Below, in pieces: positions 1 through 13,152 of a stretch of DNA of 64,000 nucleotides. How positions within the stretch are numbered: position 1 is the stretch's first letter; each line of letters opens with the position of its first letter. Under the pieces are notes generated by a model. It was not told the DNA's origin. It saw only the letters and a program-made list of their open reading frames with translations, and did not search any database. A program made the translations under genes and the position numbers. Origin of the DNA: Siphlonurus alternatus (Eukaryota > Arthropoda > Insecta > Ephemeroptera > Siphlonuridae); NCBI GenBank assembly GCA_949825025.1, contig OX463780.1:30532118-30596117 (forward strand). The letters run 5' to 3'.

Positions 1-1004
1 GCTTTGGTATAAGATGACGTCACAAAGCAAGTCATTCTTTGCACTGTTTGTTTGTCAAGTTTCGTTTTTAGCCCTCATTCAAATCTCTCATAAGAATAAC
101 ATGAGAGCAGCAAAAGTTGCATACATGATAGGGGCTAAATGTTTGCAAATATAAAATCTGCCATTCAAAGTTTAAAATCTAAAAATGAAATAACTGAAGC
201 GTATAAAACTCTTTGATTATCAATATAAAGAATAAACAATAAAAAAAATGTGATATAATTTTGCTGTAAATATCTTTTGTAAATGACAATAAAAAAAAAA
301 CTTCAAAATCAAAACAATAGGTGTGATGTATATAAACGTATTTTTATTTTGTTTTTGTATTTTGGGAATAAAATTTTGGAGAAAAACATTTTTTTATTTT
401 ATTTACAAATAAGTTGAAGTGATTGTTGATTGAATTAAATCCTGTCTTTAATTTACATATATATTCAATGATTTTAAAATGAAATTAAAAAATTATATCC
501 TTTGTTCATAAGATTTTTTATAGAATTTATTTAAAACACATTTATTGTGCATTTTACACAATAACTGTCAATTCTTTTGTCAAAGAGATAAATAAATTTA
601 AACAATGCAATTTGCCTCCATCAGTGCGTTGTACTCCAAAAAAAGTATATATTATATTTATGCAGTTTACTATAGTACACAATATATTTTTACAATAAAA
701 AATTCAAATATTTTAATATTTTTTTAAGCATTATAAAATTACAATAATTTTTTTTACAATAAAGTTTTTTATAAAGTTATAAGTAGCTCAAAAATATTAT
801 GAAAAAATATATACATGTATAAACCATTAGGATATCATTACGAAATGATAAAAAATTATATAATATATATATATTTTTTTATATAGAAAAGTTGTCATTG
901 TTTTTGTGTTGTAAAATTGCATGCCGGAATTAATGGTTATGAAATGAGTTATATATTTTTTGTAATATTTAAATATAAATTAAGAGTAGCAAGGCTATAG
1001 CTGT
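1..1004. other. AT-rich non-coding sequence
   Basis: Poly-A/T-rich DNA with no reading frame worth reporting. The only distinct site is a perfect CRE-type palindrome TGACGTCA at 15-22, one of nine in the window. Confidence 0.7.
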
Positions 1005-1043
1005 AGCAAGCAAGCAAGCAAGCAAGCAAGCTAGCTAGCAGCA
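1005..1043. repeat. (GCAA)n / (GCTA)n microsatellite
   Basis: A GCAA tetranucleotide array of about seven units runs into GCTA units and then GCAGCAG. It marks the left border of a GC-richer island. Confidence 0.9.
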
Positions 1044-1500
1044 GTAGCGAGCATGAAGGATTTCGTGGGGCGTATAATTAGAGATGCAAATCTGTGCTGG
1101 GTATGTTTCCTCCAGCAATGTGGACGTACGTATACGTTGGGAGAGAAAACTCGGTTGCCGCCATCATGTGTGTATATGTAGCGAGACAGAGTGAGAAGGA
1201 AAAGGAAAGGTACAGGGTATATATATATGTGGTACATTGGATATGGTATAGGGGAATGGCAGGCAAGGAAGAAGAGGTGGAGGAGGAGATAACTTAGCCC
1301 CCATGGAACGAAATTACTGGCAGAAACGATATTTATAAGCACATTAATCTTATAATGCACTCTTTTTTTTTTCTCTCTCTCTCTTCGTCTCTCATTCCAC
1401 CTACGTCTGTGTTGTACACAGTGAGCCGGGACTTTACGTCCTGATTTACTGCTAGAATTTCCTTAATCACGCTCGCTCGCTCAAAGCCTTCCCTCTTTGC
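1044..1500. promoter_or_regulatory. GC-richer island, function unknown
   Basis: About 450 bp of balanced base composition between AT-rich flanks. It contains purine-rich GAGA/AAGGAA stretches at 1190-1290, a (CT)n run at 1372-1383 and a GCTCGCTCGCTC run at 1471-1482. The composition and the GAGA tracts fit a cis-regulatory element, but no specific factor site decides it. Confidence 0.3.
1053..1181 (+). CDS. Unrecognised short ORF in a GC-richer island
   Basis: An ATG opens 42 codons ending in TAG. The product begins MKDFVGRIIRDANLCWVCF and carries four cysteines, two of them in a C-x2-C pair. I do not recognise it. A second frame on the same strand is also open here (from 1094), so the openness may only reflect local base composition. 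No splice sites or poly-A signal were tied to it. It is either a small gene, an exon, or chance; chance is the most likely. Confidence 0.12.
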   Translation: MKDFVGRIIRDANLCWVCFLQQCGRTYTLGEKTRLPPSCVYM

Positions 1501-1504
1501 TTAT

Positions 1505-3300
1505 ACTGAGAGAGAAAGAGTAAGCATTGCTATATACAGTATATATTTATATACTAAATATACATTACATAAAATGGCCGGTGGGATAAATATATATATC
1601 TGTATATTTAAACCGTATGTCTGTATAGACCAAAATCGAATCCAGAAAAGATTTTTATGTTTAAATATAAACTTGTATGGTAAAAAAAATTTAAAATGGG
1701 AGTTCCTTTTTTTTTTTTTTTTAGTAATATCATATTACATACACAGCAAAAATATTTATTTTTTAATCTTTATATATAATATTCTGTATAGTTAATATGC
1801 CCTGAAGTTAGTAATTGTTATTTTATAAATATTATTTATTTGTGTATAAAAATAACAAATAAATAATGTACAACACATTTGATTTGTCATGTTTTTCTAC
1901 AAAATGTGTTTGAACTCAAGGTATTTTAAGATTACATATTTTCTTTAGCAAGAAGAACAACATTTTTATTTCAAACAGAATAAAATCCTCAAATATTTAA
2001 TTTCAATGTAAAATGACTTCCATTTTCGTAAAAAAAAAAAAAAAAAATCAGATTATATCTACATTTTTTTTATAAAAACATTTTTATTAATCTCGTAGCA
2101 TTTAAGGTCATATTAATTTATTGTACAATTTTTTTTTGTAGTTATTTGAAATGCATTTCAAGGCAATGTTACATTTATGAAAAATGCATTGCATTAATTT
2201 ATTTGTTCATTTTTTACAAGGAAAAAAAAAGTTTGAATTTATTTTGTGTTGTTTAAAAAAAATTGAGGCATTTAGTGAAAAAATAAAAACATATTTATTT
2301 CAACCACAGTACGCAAAAGTTTTTCCTATATATGAAGCAATATTTCGTAAACTTTAATTACGAATTCACAAAACTACTTCACAATTTATTAACATTTTTT
2401 TATTGCAAGCGGGTAAAGTTATAGTTCTAATTTCATAAAAGCAAATGTTACACACACGTACACACAATCTCTAAACAATTTTTTTAACATCGATGCTTGA
2501 AAAAAATATGCAATAAAAAATAGTAATAAATTGTCCGAAGTATAATAAATGCACAATAAAATTATATTTCTTACAAATTAGCAGTAAAATTAGTTTTTCC
2601 TAACAAGTGCTTTTAATTTTGCTAATAAAATATTATTTAGCTATAAAATAGACATTCCACCTTTTGATTATTGGAAGGAATTAATACCAGTCCTAGTTAA
2701 GTTAAAAAGTTTATAACATTTTTTTTATAACATTTAAGATTGTCACTTATAAAACAAACTTTAATTTTTTTTCGTCACAATTAAGTTTTTTCTCAGCGCC
2801 CGATTTAAAACAATCACTAGAAAATAATTAAAACTTTTTTATATATTTATATAAAAAATTTAAACAATAATTAAAACAAATATTTCCTTATTAGATCTTC
2901 AATATATATTTCAATTTATTTGGTGTGCTATAGATTAAACAAAGAAATGTAATGTAAAAAGTTTTAATTTAAGGGTAAGAAAAAAACGTTAAGAAAATAT
3001 CATCATATTTCAGAAAAATAATTATAAACAACAACGTATATACAGAATATAAGTTGTAATTATACAGACACAGGAATTACATGTGAGTTTGTTCACAAAG
3101 CAAATAATAATAATAAAAAAAAGAAAACTCTTTGTATATATTTATATATAAAAACATATAATATTATATTTCTCAGAGGGTTGTGATGTTTTTTGAGACA
3201 TAAAAATAAAAAGTATACATATAGAGAAAGGCTTATATTACTGTAGAATGAATATACAAAACATATATAACATAAAAAAAATATTTTTGCCATCTAATTT
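1505..3300. other. AT-rich desert
   Basis: Mostly poly-A, poly-T and TA-rich sequence, including an A run at about 2030-2047. The frames that stay open (for example 1574-1795) encode low-complexity I/Y/F/K-rich products and are not credible genes. Confidence 0.7.
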
Positions 3301-3309
3301 CCTCTTTTT

Positions 3310-3545
3310 TCCTCATCCTCTAACACTACATACAGTGAGATGAGAATATTCACAGGACAAAATACAAGAGAGACAAAAAAAAAAAAAAAAGTTTCCTCCT
3401 CCTATGATGGCGCTAGTAGAAAAAGGCGCCTTGACAAGCAAGCGCCACAGAAGCACAAAGCGTTTGCTTAACCACCCGCCCACTGATCATTGTCAGTACC
3501 ATCATAATTAAAACGTGAAAAAAAGGGCAGTAGCCTCCTACATTA
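3310..3545. promoter_or_regulatory. GC-richer island with GATGGCGCT motif
   Basis: Balanced-composition segment containing GATGGCGCT near 3405, a YY1/Pho-like ATGGC core, a GGCGCC palindrome and a CCACCCGCCC block near 3475. A possible regulatory element; no gene is visible within it. Confidence 0.25.
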
Positions 3546-3709
3546 CCGCCTTGCTACATACTACTGCAGTATTTTTTTTTTTTCATTTTTTTTTTTTTAT
3601 ATTCCTATCTGCATCTAATAGTATGCGTGACTTTTTTTTTTCCTCATCACAACAATACGATTTAACCCTTAGGCTTACCAATATATGCAAAAACCAAATA
3701 TAAATTACT

Positions 3710-6700
3710 ATTGTTAGATCTATTTGAAATTGGTGTATATATTAGAAAGTTTTTTTTTTTTTTAAATTAAAAATTTCACCTGTATAAGCAATTTGAGTTA
3801 ATTTTGATGTCTTTTTGATAGAAAAAAAAAGAACAAAGATGAGAGATAATACGACATTTTTTTAAGTTATTACAGACGTAAAATAATATTTATCTTTGAG
3901 TATATTATAAAAAAGGTTTCAATATCATAAGTGCTTTTGAATCCGATTATTTAATTATTATTATATATAATATTTTCCTATTGATGTTTGTTTAATCTTT
4001 CCTTCTTCTTTTAGTATTACATTGTTTGATGTTTATAAGTACATTTTTTAGCAATTTTTAGGGTCGGTAATTCTACAGTTAATTGCTATTTCTACTTCAT
4101 AAATACGACATTTGTTTTCTCATTTGAAGAATGGCGTTTCTTTTGGTACCGTTTTTCCATACCACTATATATATACCGATGGGAAAGTTATATTTTGTTA
4201 TTTACATAAAATAATAATTATAATATTTTTTATCATCGGTGCCATGCATGGTGAAGAAATATTCTTAATGACAACTTGATTTGACAATACAATGAACTTA
4301 GAACAAAAATTATATGTATATTTTTAAATTACTATAATTGAGGTAAATGGAAGCAAGCGCTTATAGGTTACTAAAGATCACTTTTATCACAAATACGTTG
4401 AGGTTTGAGCCATATTTTAATAGAAATATTACAATTTTTACTTTATTATTTAATACACGTTAATATTGAATACACAGTACATGTCATATTAATTTTATTT
4501 TATAAATTTTGCATTCAATCCAGTTGAAACTGCCAGCTAGAGCAGAAGTTATCCAAAAAGATAACCATGCAATTTTCATGACACTAGCGTTCAGTGACAT
4601 CAGCTAGGCTGACGTTAACCGTGATTAGTGAAAAGACCGGTGATTTTTAAATCGTGCTCATTAGTAAAAAGTTGTAAAATATTATAAATAAATTAATTAA
4701 GGAAAATTGAACTCATTATCACAATTTTAACATCAGATCGTTTACCAGAACTGTCTTATAAAATAGTAATTTTTCATCAGTATATTCCCCATATTTTGAT
4801 TCCTTACATCTAAACATATCCTTGCTAATATTTTATTCTTTACAATAATGCATAAGATATAATTTACGTGTATGTACATAAATTATTCAAATATCCAAAA
4901 ATACACTAATAATTTGAAGTGTAATTTTTGTCTTTTTTTAATTATTGACAGAATTTGCGTATTACTAAATGAGTAATATTAACTCATCTGTTCCATAGCA
5001 CTTTCATAGAAATAACCAGATGAATAATTAAATAACACACGAAACAAAGGCTTGCGGCACCAATAACATTTAATTTATTGAATTTTATTTTGTAGCATTC
5101 TTTTTCATGCAGTAAAATTTAAATATTACGTTTGGAAAAGGTGTTTTCTCGTAAACGATAATATTCTGCATGAATTCACGCGTTTTCTTTAATTTCTAAA
5201 TAAAAGTAATACTAAAATTAAATAACGAAATGATTTCAACAGTGATTGTATTTCATATAATTTAATTTACGATTTTATGATAAAAATTAGGGGGATAATG
5301 GTAACAAAAATAAAATAATGGTACCTTAATTCTATTATTATTATTTCAAAAGATAATCTTAATTAATTCGAACAAGGCCCAAGTAATTAGAAAATAAATT
5401 TACTGAATGCTAAGCTAAACAGTTATCTCCAGAAAAGCTGGTTAAATTGCAAATTTGCGAGTAGGGTTTTCTGAAAAAACGACACAAATGATTAAACTTT
5501 ATATTTATCAATTCATCAACCCGAATATAATTTTATTGAAGCCTTGGTGTGAATGGAAAAGGATGAAAAAGTTTTTCATTATTTTTAAAAACAATTTATT
5601 TTCGTGCAAAGGAAAATTATAAACAATAAAATCTAAGTTGCTAAATTTCAAAATAAAATATACAAATTTTGAAATTGATGAAACCATTAAATTTCGTCTG
5701 GTATATAAGGAATATTCTGCTTGATTTTTAAATCTAATTTACTATATTTTGTTATTTATATTTTACACAAATTGCAAGATAAAACATTAAAATTTCAGCT
5801 TTATAGACTCAATCCCTGCTTAAAATAATAAATAAAAACAAAGAAGAATTAATTTTGAAACTTAATAATTTTTTACCTGCATGTGACAAAAATATAAGAG
5901 TTCTGCTGACAACGGCAAAGTCGAAGTATTTATGCAAAAGTAAAGAGAAGTTTGAAATTATGTTGTAACTAAATTATTATTTTCTTAACAAAAAAACATT
6001 TCAAACTAAATTATGACGTTATTGTAATTCTGTCAAAACCTAATTTTGCTATAACGATAACCCTTCTGATAGTGTTTGCTCAGTAAAGGTCCCCCGAATG
6101 GTTCTTACTTTCACACAATATAAAAATATTATTAGTTTTGGGACCAACTAAAGGTCTGCAATTTAAGTAAAATGATGATATCAGACCCAGGTAAGGCCCA
6201 TTTTATGCAAGTCCTCACATCCCGTGAATATTAGCATGTGGTACTGTCTGGTCCACTTGCGGATTGTATTTAAAATGTGGTCTGTATTTTAGATTAATAA
6301 ACCATAAAATTTATTGTAAACTATAACTAAAATAAGTTATTTTTTACTTCTATTTTTTTATGCTATAATTTTTTTAACCGAAAAATGTTTATGGTGTTGG
6401 TCAAAGAAAGATTCCCAATTACAGATGTTTGCAAACCTCTGCACTATATGCAGTTCACAATATGAAAAAGGAAATTGATTTTGGTATTTTTGGTAGGTAT
6501 TGTAGTGGTGAATTTTACATAAAAAATTATATTATTGGAGTATAATATGCATATAAAGTAGACTTTCTTTTGTTTTAGTTTGAATTCAATTTAAATTTCA
6601 TCGTAAGTTTTTCAATGATAGATTTTGTGTTTAAATTATTTAAAAAAATACTCATAATTGATATAAAAAATTTAATGACAATACCTACTGTGTGTGATGA

Positions 6701-8360
6701 GTACTTTTTCTATGAATACGTTTAATTATTATAAATATAAGTTCTGATTACCTTTCTATTGTTGCCTTCTTATAAGGTGTTCAAATTATAAGAATGGAGC
6801 AAGGCACTCGCTGAAAATATCTTATTTATTTTTGGGCCTTTCACTCATAAATAAAACGTGATTTTTTAAATTGATCATTGTATTAAAAATAATAAAGCAT
6901 TATATACAGTCACAGAATCGATGTTTGAAGATTTGAAAAGTAAACAAAATTAATATTTTTAATGTCATGCAGTGCACAATTTCTTAATTACTGCAACTCT
7001 TCTCTGCGCAAAACTCAATAAAATGTTTGAATGTTAACAGACAAATCTTTTGCTGGTAAAAGAAAAAAAAATGGGCATTAATAAAGATTTAATTAATATT
7101 TTTTCTATTGGTTTTGTCTTAAAATACGTAACAAAGAATAACGAACTGGAACAAGCTTTATAGAAGAATTATGTTTGAGCAAAAATTAATCCTTAATTCA
7201 ATCAAAAGTCTAAGAATTTGTTTATTCTTCTCAATAAAATTAATGATTAAATTTATGTAATATATTATTTCTTGCAAAAAAAATTATTGTCATTTTACGT
7301 AAAGGAATTTGATTATAGCGCTATGTTTGATACATTTTATCTGTGACTTTAATTAAGTATGCCAAAGGAGATGTTATTTTACCTCCACAATTTCTATTTC
7401 TATTGCAATAATATGTATATTATTAACTATTTTATATTTATCAATTTGATTTAATATTTCTGTTATATTTTTATATATAACTCTTTTTGTATCTATGTTG
7501 TAGGTACATTAATTTATTTATGCTTAATTGTATCTGTACACTATTTGTGTTTAATAAAATCAATTATTAATTAAGTAAAATGTGTTTAACTTAAAACGAA
7601 TTTTGTAGCTATTTTAACGATTAAGCAGGTGAGCTGGTTTTTCTTACTTTTTCCCATCATTTGACTATAAATTGATGACAATATTTAACACCCCAATCAA
7701 ATTTACATTCCTTGCTAATTCGTAGCCTCAGTGAAGCGCAAAATTTTATGGAACTTCGAGTTGCATCTTATTTTTCTTAACTAATTTAATTTACTGGCTG
7801 AGGTGACCTGTTAATTATAAAAGAGCAAGTCAAAGTGTGTATAACATTAAGGATAGCAGCTACAACTGGGCATTAGTTCGTGTTTTGTTCACCTTACCCT
7901 TTTTTACTGCATATTTTTGCTGTAGTTTGGGTAAAATATTATAACAAATGTTAATTTGCTTGCTAAATCATACCATTGCAAAAATAATAACAACAACATA
8001 TGACTATCGTAATAAGTAAGAAAACAAAAGACTACAATTTATAATAAAATACACTAATACTTCATATTTAGCGTAGTATGCAAAAGAAACCAGCAGAAAA
8101 TGGAATGATAATTTTAATATTTCAGTATCCGTTCTCTATTTTATAAACATTATTTTGGTTTTTAGAACATTATATATATACAGTAACAAGACACCGTCAT
8201 AATTTTTAAACGAAAGATGAAAAACATTTTTTAATCACACAAAAATTGTTGCTTCATATTTTAATTTGTTTATAATTTTGCAAAGTTTTGACTCCATGAA
8301 ATCACTTTTTCTGTTTGTGTCAATCCTTATCTACAGTCTTTGTCACTTTAATTACTATAA
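3710..8360. other. 4.6 kb AT-rich desert
   Basis: No open frame over 60 codons and no GC island. The only structure I can support is a diverged repeat at 4575-4665, which resembles 21020-21160. Confidence 0.65.
4575..4665 (+). repeat. Diverged dispersed repeat, copy 1
   Basis: Shares ordered blocks with 21020-21160: a TAGGCTGA block, then a GTGATTAGT/ATGATTAGT block, then TTTTAAATCGTG followed by TCAT. The match is gapped and by eye only, so this is an old or coincidental repeat. Confidence 0.3.
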
Positions 8361-8369
8361 AAAAAATGG

Positions 8370-9462
8370 AGCATCAACGTTGACATGAGACGTTCACATG
8401 ATCACATGAGATCAGTATGATCACAGTCATGTTTAGCAAAAATATTAAATATAAGCAATGCTAACGATTGAATGAATCTAAGTAGTGAGACAAATTTTGA
8501 CGTGTCTAATAAATTGTTATTTTTTAAATCTGAATAAAATTAAAATGTTTATTTGAACCATCAACAATCTGAAGTTAAAATACACTGATTGATATTTCTT
8601 AATTTTTCTCTACAAGGTATATTTTTTGCATTTTTATTCACTTGTTAATGCATGCTTCATTTTTTGTAATAATAATAAATGTTTGGATGGAACTAGAATT
8701 TTATTGAACAAAATATGAATTCTTTCATTTAAGTTGTAAATTATTAACTAATTATTTTCAATATAGCTTGGAAGAAAATTTGGTTAACATTTTTAAAAAT
8801 ATTCGTTACTGGTCATTATAAAAATTATTTTCACAAGAAATAGTGATATAAATTTAATATATCTTATAAATTATAAACTTAATATCATTTTCATATATAT
8901 TTTATATTGCTGTACACAACTAATATTTTCACAGGGAAAAAAGGTTAACATTAAAACCAACGTATCAGAATGCAAAATGTCACTATTTCTTGTGAAAATA
9001 TTTTTTATAATGAAGCAGCAATGAATTTTTTCAATATTTTTAATCAAATTTTCTTCAACGTTGAATCAGAGAAAAGATCACCTCTCTGGTTCAATTGAAA
9101 ATAATTATACAAATAATTAATTAATAATTTACAAGCTTGGTGAGTTAATTCTTACTCTGTTCAGTATAAAATTTTAGTTCCTTCCAAAAATTTATTATTA
9201 CAAAAAATAATTTCTGCACTAGCAAGTGAATGCAGAAGTTATACTTTTATAATGTTAAAAGGAATCAGTGTCTTCAGTTTGTTCAAATTAACATTTTAAT
9301 TTCATTCAGATATAAAAAATATAGCAATTTATTATATAAAATTTGTCACATTTTTCATCTACTTACAATTTGTTAGATTCATTTAATCTTTATAATTGCT
9401 TACCTTTGCTACACATGACTGTGATCATACATGTGATCAATGGACTTCATTGTTGATGTTTT
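8370..9462. mobile_element. Old foldback-type inverted repeat, arms about 480 bp
   Basis: The left arm (about 8370-8845) is found inverted at about 8980-9462. Anchors are GATCACAGTCATG at 8420 with its complement at 9415, a GAACTAGAATTTTAT/GAACTAAAATTTTAT pair, and CACAAGAAATAGTGA at 8830 against TCACTATTTCTTGTG at 8981. About 135 bp lies between the arms. The arms differ by many substitutions and indels, so the element is old. No coding capacity is seen. Weak similarity may extend the arms outward to about 8240 and 9590. No target duplication could be assigned. Confidence 0.7.
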
Positions 9463-9479
9463 CTAAAACGTTGTCTTTC

Positions 9480-10460
9480 TGCACACCTAAATATTTAAAC
9501 ATATGGTATCAGTTCAGAAATAAGAATTAAAATTATGAGGTTGCTAAAAATGCCTGGACGTTATTGATGGTTAAAATATTTAAAGCAATCAATAGACATG
9601 TAATTAGTAACGTAATGAAATGTAAATTAAATTCATTATTTTATTTATTATAATAATTCTCGATTGGAGAAAGTTAGTTAATTTTCAATTGATGAGAAGA
9701 TTTATTTATTAATCCTTTCAAGTAATCAAATCGAATGGTTCAAATAATTTTATTGAACAACATTTGAGCTAGAATAGAATATTAGCAATATTTATTGTGT
9801 ATCAACTGTTTGGGATTAAAGAATTCATATCATAGTATATATTATATATATATTGTTGAAATATTTCACTTTGCGTTCGCAGTCATGTATACTGTAAGCA
9901 TTCATATTGAAGCAATATTATGTATTGCAATATCCAACTATATATTGAATACAATTATTATGTTTAGATTTTTTTTTTACATAAATTTGTGTTTTAAAAT
10001 TATAATTTTATTACTTTTAAAAGAAGTGTGCAGACTCAAGACTAATTTTATAACATAATTTTTTTTTAAAGTTTTTATATTAGAATTTATTTCACAATTT
10101 AGTTTTTTATGAACTAACTAAAAATATACTTATAAACAAAGAATTTATTCTAGCTGTTGTGCTATATTTTATTAATAATAAAATGAGTGAAAATGTAAAT
10201 AGTAACACAGTGCCATAAATTATTTTTATTGTTATTATTTAAGAATATATATGTTGTATATTAATTCAATTTTGTATATCCTGTTGATAATCTGATAATG
10301 TTTATGTGTGCAAGTTTCTTATTTTTTAGCATTTGACGTGATCAATGTTGTTGTTCTACTATATAGTTGTTCGAATAAAGAAAATAAAATAAAAATCTTA
10401 CTGGATTATTTCCACTCGTCTTCTTATGAAGGAAACAGGTGCACAGATTGAAGACAAGTA
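9480..10460. other. AT-rich non-coding sequence
   Basis: No GC island and no splice-supported exon. The frame open at 9795-10058 is I/F/Y-rich and low complexity. I see nothing functional. Confidence 0.6.
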
Positions 10461-10466
10461 TAGTCA

Positions 10467-10782
10467 ATGGAGTATCGACCTCAATTATTTTTATTGCAGA
10501 AATGGATAGAGCGTGCAAAGTTATGCTACTCTGATTTTTTTCAGATTTTTTAGAGCCCGGGAACTATTTTTAAAAAATTATAAGGAGTTCTTTTTGTGAC
10601 GTCACGAGACGCCGCTCCTTAAGAAAAAGGTAGGACTTGCCACCGCGTGACGTCACAAAAAGGAATTTCAATAATTTTTTAAAAATACTTCCGGGCTCAA
10701 AAAAATGTGAAAAAAATCAAGGTACCATAACTTTGCATGCTCTATCCATTTCTGCAAAACAAATTTGAAGTCGATACTCCAT
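10467..10782. mobile_element. Palindromic MITE-like element (316 bp)
   Basis: Both ends read ATGGAGTATCGAC going inward, followed by a second conserved block, GCAGAAATGGATAGAGC. The arms continue toward the centre with CAAAGTTATG, a CCGGG block and GTGACGTCAC on both sides, so almost the whole element folds back on itself. It carries two TGACGTCA palindromes (10597-10604 and 10648-10655). No ORF. A partial relative of one arm lies at 43829-43892. No clear target duplication was found. Confidence 0.8.
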
Positions 10783-10789
10783 ATTTAAA

Positions 10790-11557
10790 AAAACAACGTT
10801 ATAGTTCAATTTCTTGGCGTACTGCAACATAATTGACGAGTAAGTAATATTAGAGTAAGAATTCAACTAACTTTATTTTAAAATTTATGTCTTTCAAACA
10901 AGTTAATCAGAAAAATTATTAATATTATACATTTTGTCAGTTTTAAGGAAGTTATTAATAGTAATTAGTAATTAAATTACCTAGAGAATATAGTTCTTCA
11001 AGTTGTAGTGTTATACTTCAATACACCTGCTCTCTGAATATTGTGAAATGAAAATTGACAAAAATGTCTAGTTAATTTTTTCAATACACTAGATTGAGTA
11101 CCAAATCATGCAAAAATATATCTTTATATTTTTTGTAGTGAAAGACAATGATACAAAATGTTCATATTTTTATTCCCATTTTTATATTATTTACTGAAAT
11201 ATGAGTATAAACGTGAGGACAGTATAAGAATGGAAGCATATCATATAAAATATTACAATAGAGTTACGGCCTGAGTTATTTGTAATTTAACAGAAAGATT
11301 CTTTCCAGGTTCACACAATTAAAAAAGAATATAAAACAATGATTTTATTATTCTTTATTCAATTTAAAAATGTATATATATATTTTTTATATATATATAC
11401 AGAAAAATACGGAATTTTTACACTATTACATTCATATCATGTATTGAGTTATTCAAGTTGCAATTTTACTGTGTATTACACCTGATTAATAGTCAAGTAT
11501 AATCATGATCTACACGAACTTTTGATTATAAATACAATAATTAATAAAAATGTATAA
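10790..11557. other. AT-rich non-coding sequence
   Basis: Nothing beyond A/T-rich sequence and a short TA-rich tract near 11372-11400. Confidence 0.6.
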
Positions 11558-11865
11558 TAGACAGCCTGCATGATTTTAATTGCATATTTGGGCTTAGGAC
11601 CTCGAATTATTTGTTGTGAATTATTTTCAGATTTTTTAAATCCTCTAACACCCTGCAAAATACTATGATTTCATAGACATGTAATTATGATTTAAAACGC
11701 ATGTATAGGGAAATACGTTGCGTGACTATGACGTCAAAGTGCCCTTCTTCTCGATTTTGAAGGTATGATAAGAGTTGAAAAATCTGAAAAAAATTGTCAA
11801 TACACAACTCAATATGTTCTATCCAAATATACAGTAAAAAAGTTTCATGCAGGTTGTCCAATAAT
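11558..11865. mobile_element. Dispersed TIR element, copy 1 (about 308 bp)
   Basis: The element starts with GACAGCCTGCATG and ends with CATGCAGGTTGTC, which are inverted versions of each other. A second full copy in the same orientation lies at 56463-56787 and a partial copy at 62606-62815. The internal blocks CTGCAAAATACTATGA, CATGTAAT and the right-end block GTTCTATCCAAATA are shared in order with copy 2. It contains TGACGTCA at 11729-11736. There is no coding capacity, so it is a non-autonomous DNA-transposon-like family. Confidence 0.75.
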
Positions 11866-11869
11866 TAAT

Positions 11870-12965
11870 TTTTAATGAACACCAATCATGCACAAATATT
11901 AATATTTTGCTATTTTTCCATATATGAGATATATATCATTTTTGAAAACAAAAAAATGATAATCACTTCAGTATCCTAAAAATACATTAAATTACCATTG
12001 AAATTTTAGTACTTGTAGGAGAATATATACAGTAATTTTTACAGAGATATACAGTCACACCAATAAAATAATCTCACTGGAAGAATTTAAAAGCTGAGGA
12101 ATTTAAAGACTTTCTATTCAAATTTATTGTCTATAACTTTGCAGAGAAGTTGATAATAAAGTATGTAATGTTTTAACAAATTTCAGAAATAGAAATTAGC
12201 ACAAAATGATCTGAAACGGTCACTTCCGGTTTTCTTTTATAGGTAATGATTAGTTCATGAAACTGTATACTTATTTGTGATCAATCAGTTTCCATTTTGG
12301 CTCTCATCTTGAATCACACTGTCTCATTCTATATTGATGTTACAGGAAAAGTGCTTTTATCAGTTCTGCTGGAATCCATCAAGTGCTTTGTCACATTTGA
12401 GAGCTGTTGCTTTACGAGAAATTTTATTGAGAATTTCACGAGGCAAAATTGGCAAATGCACTTGATTGAAGCTCACAATACTGAAAAAAGCACTTACAAA
12501 TATGTTACGGTATAGATTTTACATTGACAGGAAAAGTACGTATTTTACTGTCTTAAAAAATATAAAAACAAAAATAAAGTGTCATATAAAATTGCCATTA
12601 AAAAAATAAATAAAAAAAAATTGAGGAAGTTGGAATAAAGTTAGCAACAATAGTATAATATAGAGTATTTGTGATAATTACCAAACTTAAAAAATATGCA
12701 AAGTTGTAATTTTATTTAATAAATGTAATATTTTGAGCTAAGAAAAAATTGCACACATAGAAAAATGTACAAATATATAAATTCTTGTAGCTAAAAGAGA
12801 ATCTGATATCATTTTAATTGTCGTGGAATTACAAAAAAATTTTCCTGCCCCTGTAAGATGCAAACTGCTAAGCATGCGTGCTCAAGAATTTGCCTACTTA
12901 CGAGAGCTGCAGGCTGACTTCAGATTAACATATAATTGGCATGAAAGCTTTCTATCCAGGGTATT
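11870..12965. other. Non-coding with two unrecognised open frames
   Basis: Two plus-strand frames have more ordinary composition than their surroundings: 12297-12515 (72 codons) and 12823-12960 (start MELQKNFPAPVRCK, running into the element at 12970). Neither is recognised, neither has convincing splice signals, and the second is terminated by the inserted repeat. They may be relics or chance. Confidence 0.35.
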
Positions 12966-12969
12966 TATC

Positions 12970-13152
12970 ATCAGGCGCGGATCCAGAGGGGGGGGAGGAA
13001 TGGAGGGGCTTCAGCCCCCCCCCCCTCCATGATATTTTGGATTTAACATGGGCAATATAGGCAATTCTCCCAATCCAAATATTATTTTTTAACATTGGCC
13101 TTATGGAGGCATCCCCACTCCCGTAATTTTTTTTTCTGGATCCGCGCCTGAT
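12970..13152. mobile_element. hAT-like MITE with perfect 18-bp terminal inverted repeats
   Basis: The left end ATCAGGCGCGGATCCAGA at 12970-12987 is perfectly inverted at 13135-13152. The interior holds a run of G followed by a run of C around 12988-13026. The CAGGCGCGGATCCAG end resembles the CAGgGGCGGATCCAG termini common among non-autonomous hAT elements of animals. The expected 8-bp target duplication is not visible in the flanks, so the superfamily assignment is tentative. Confidence 0.8.
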
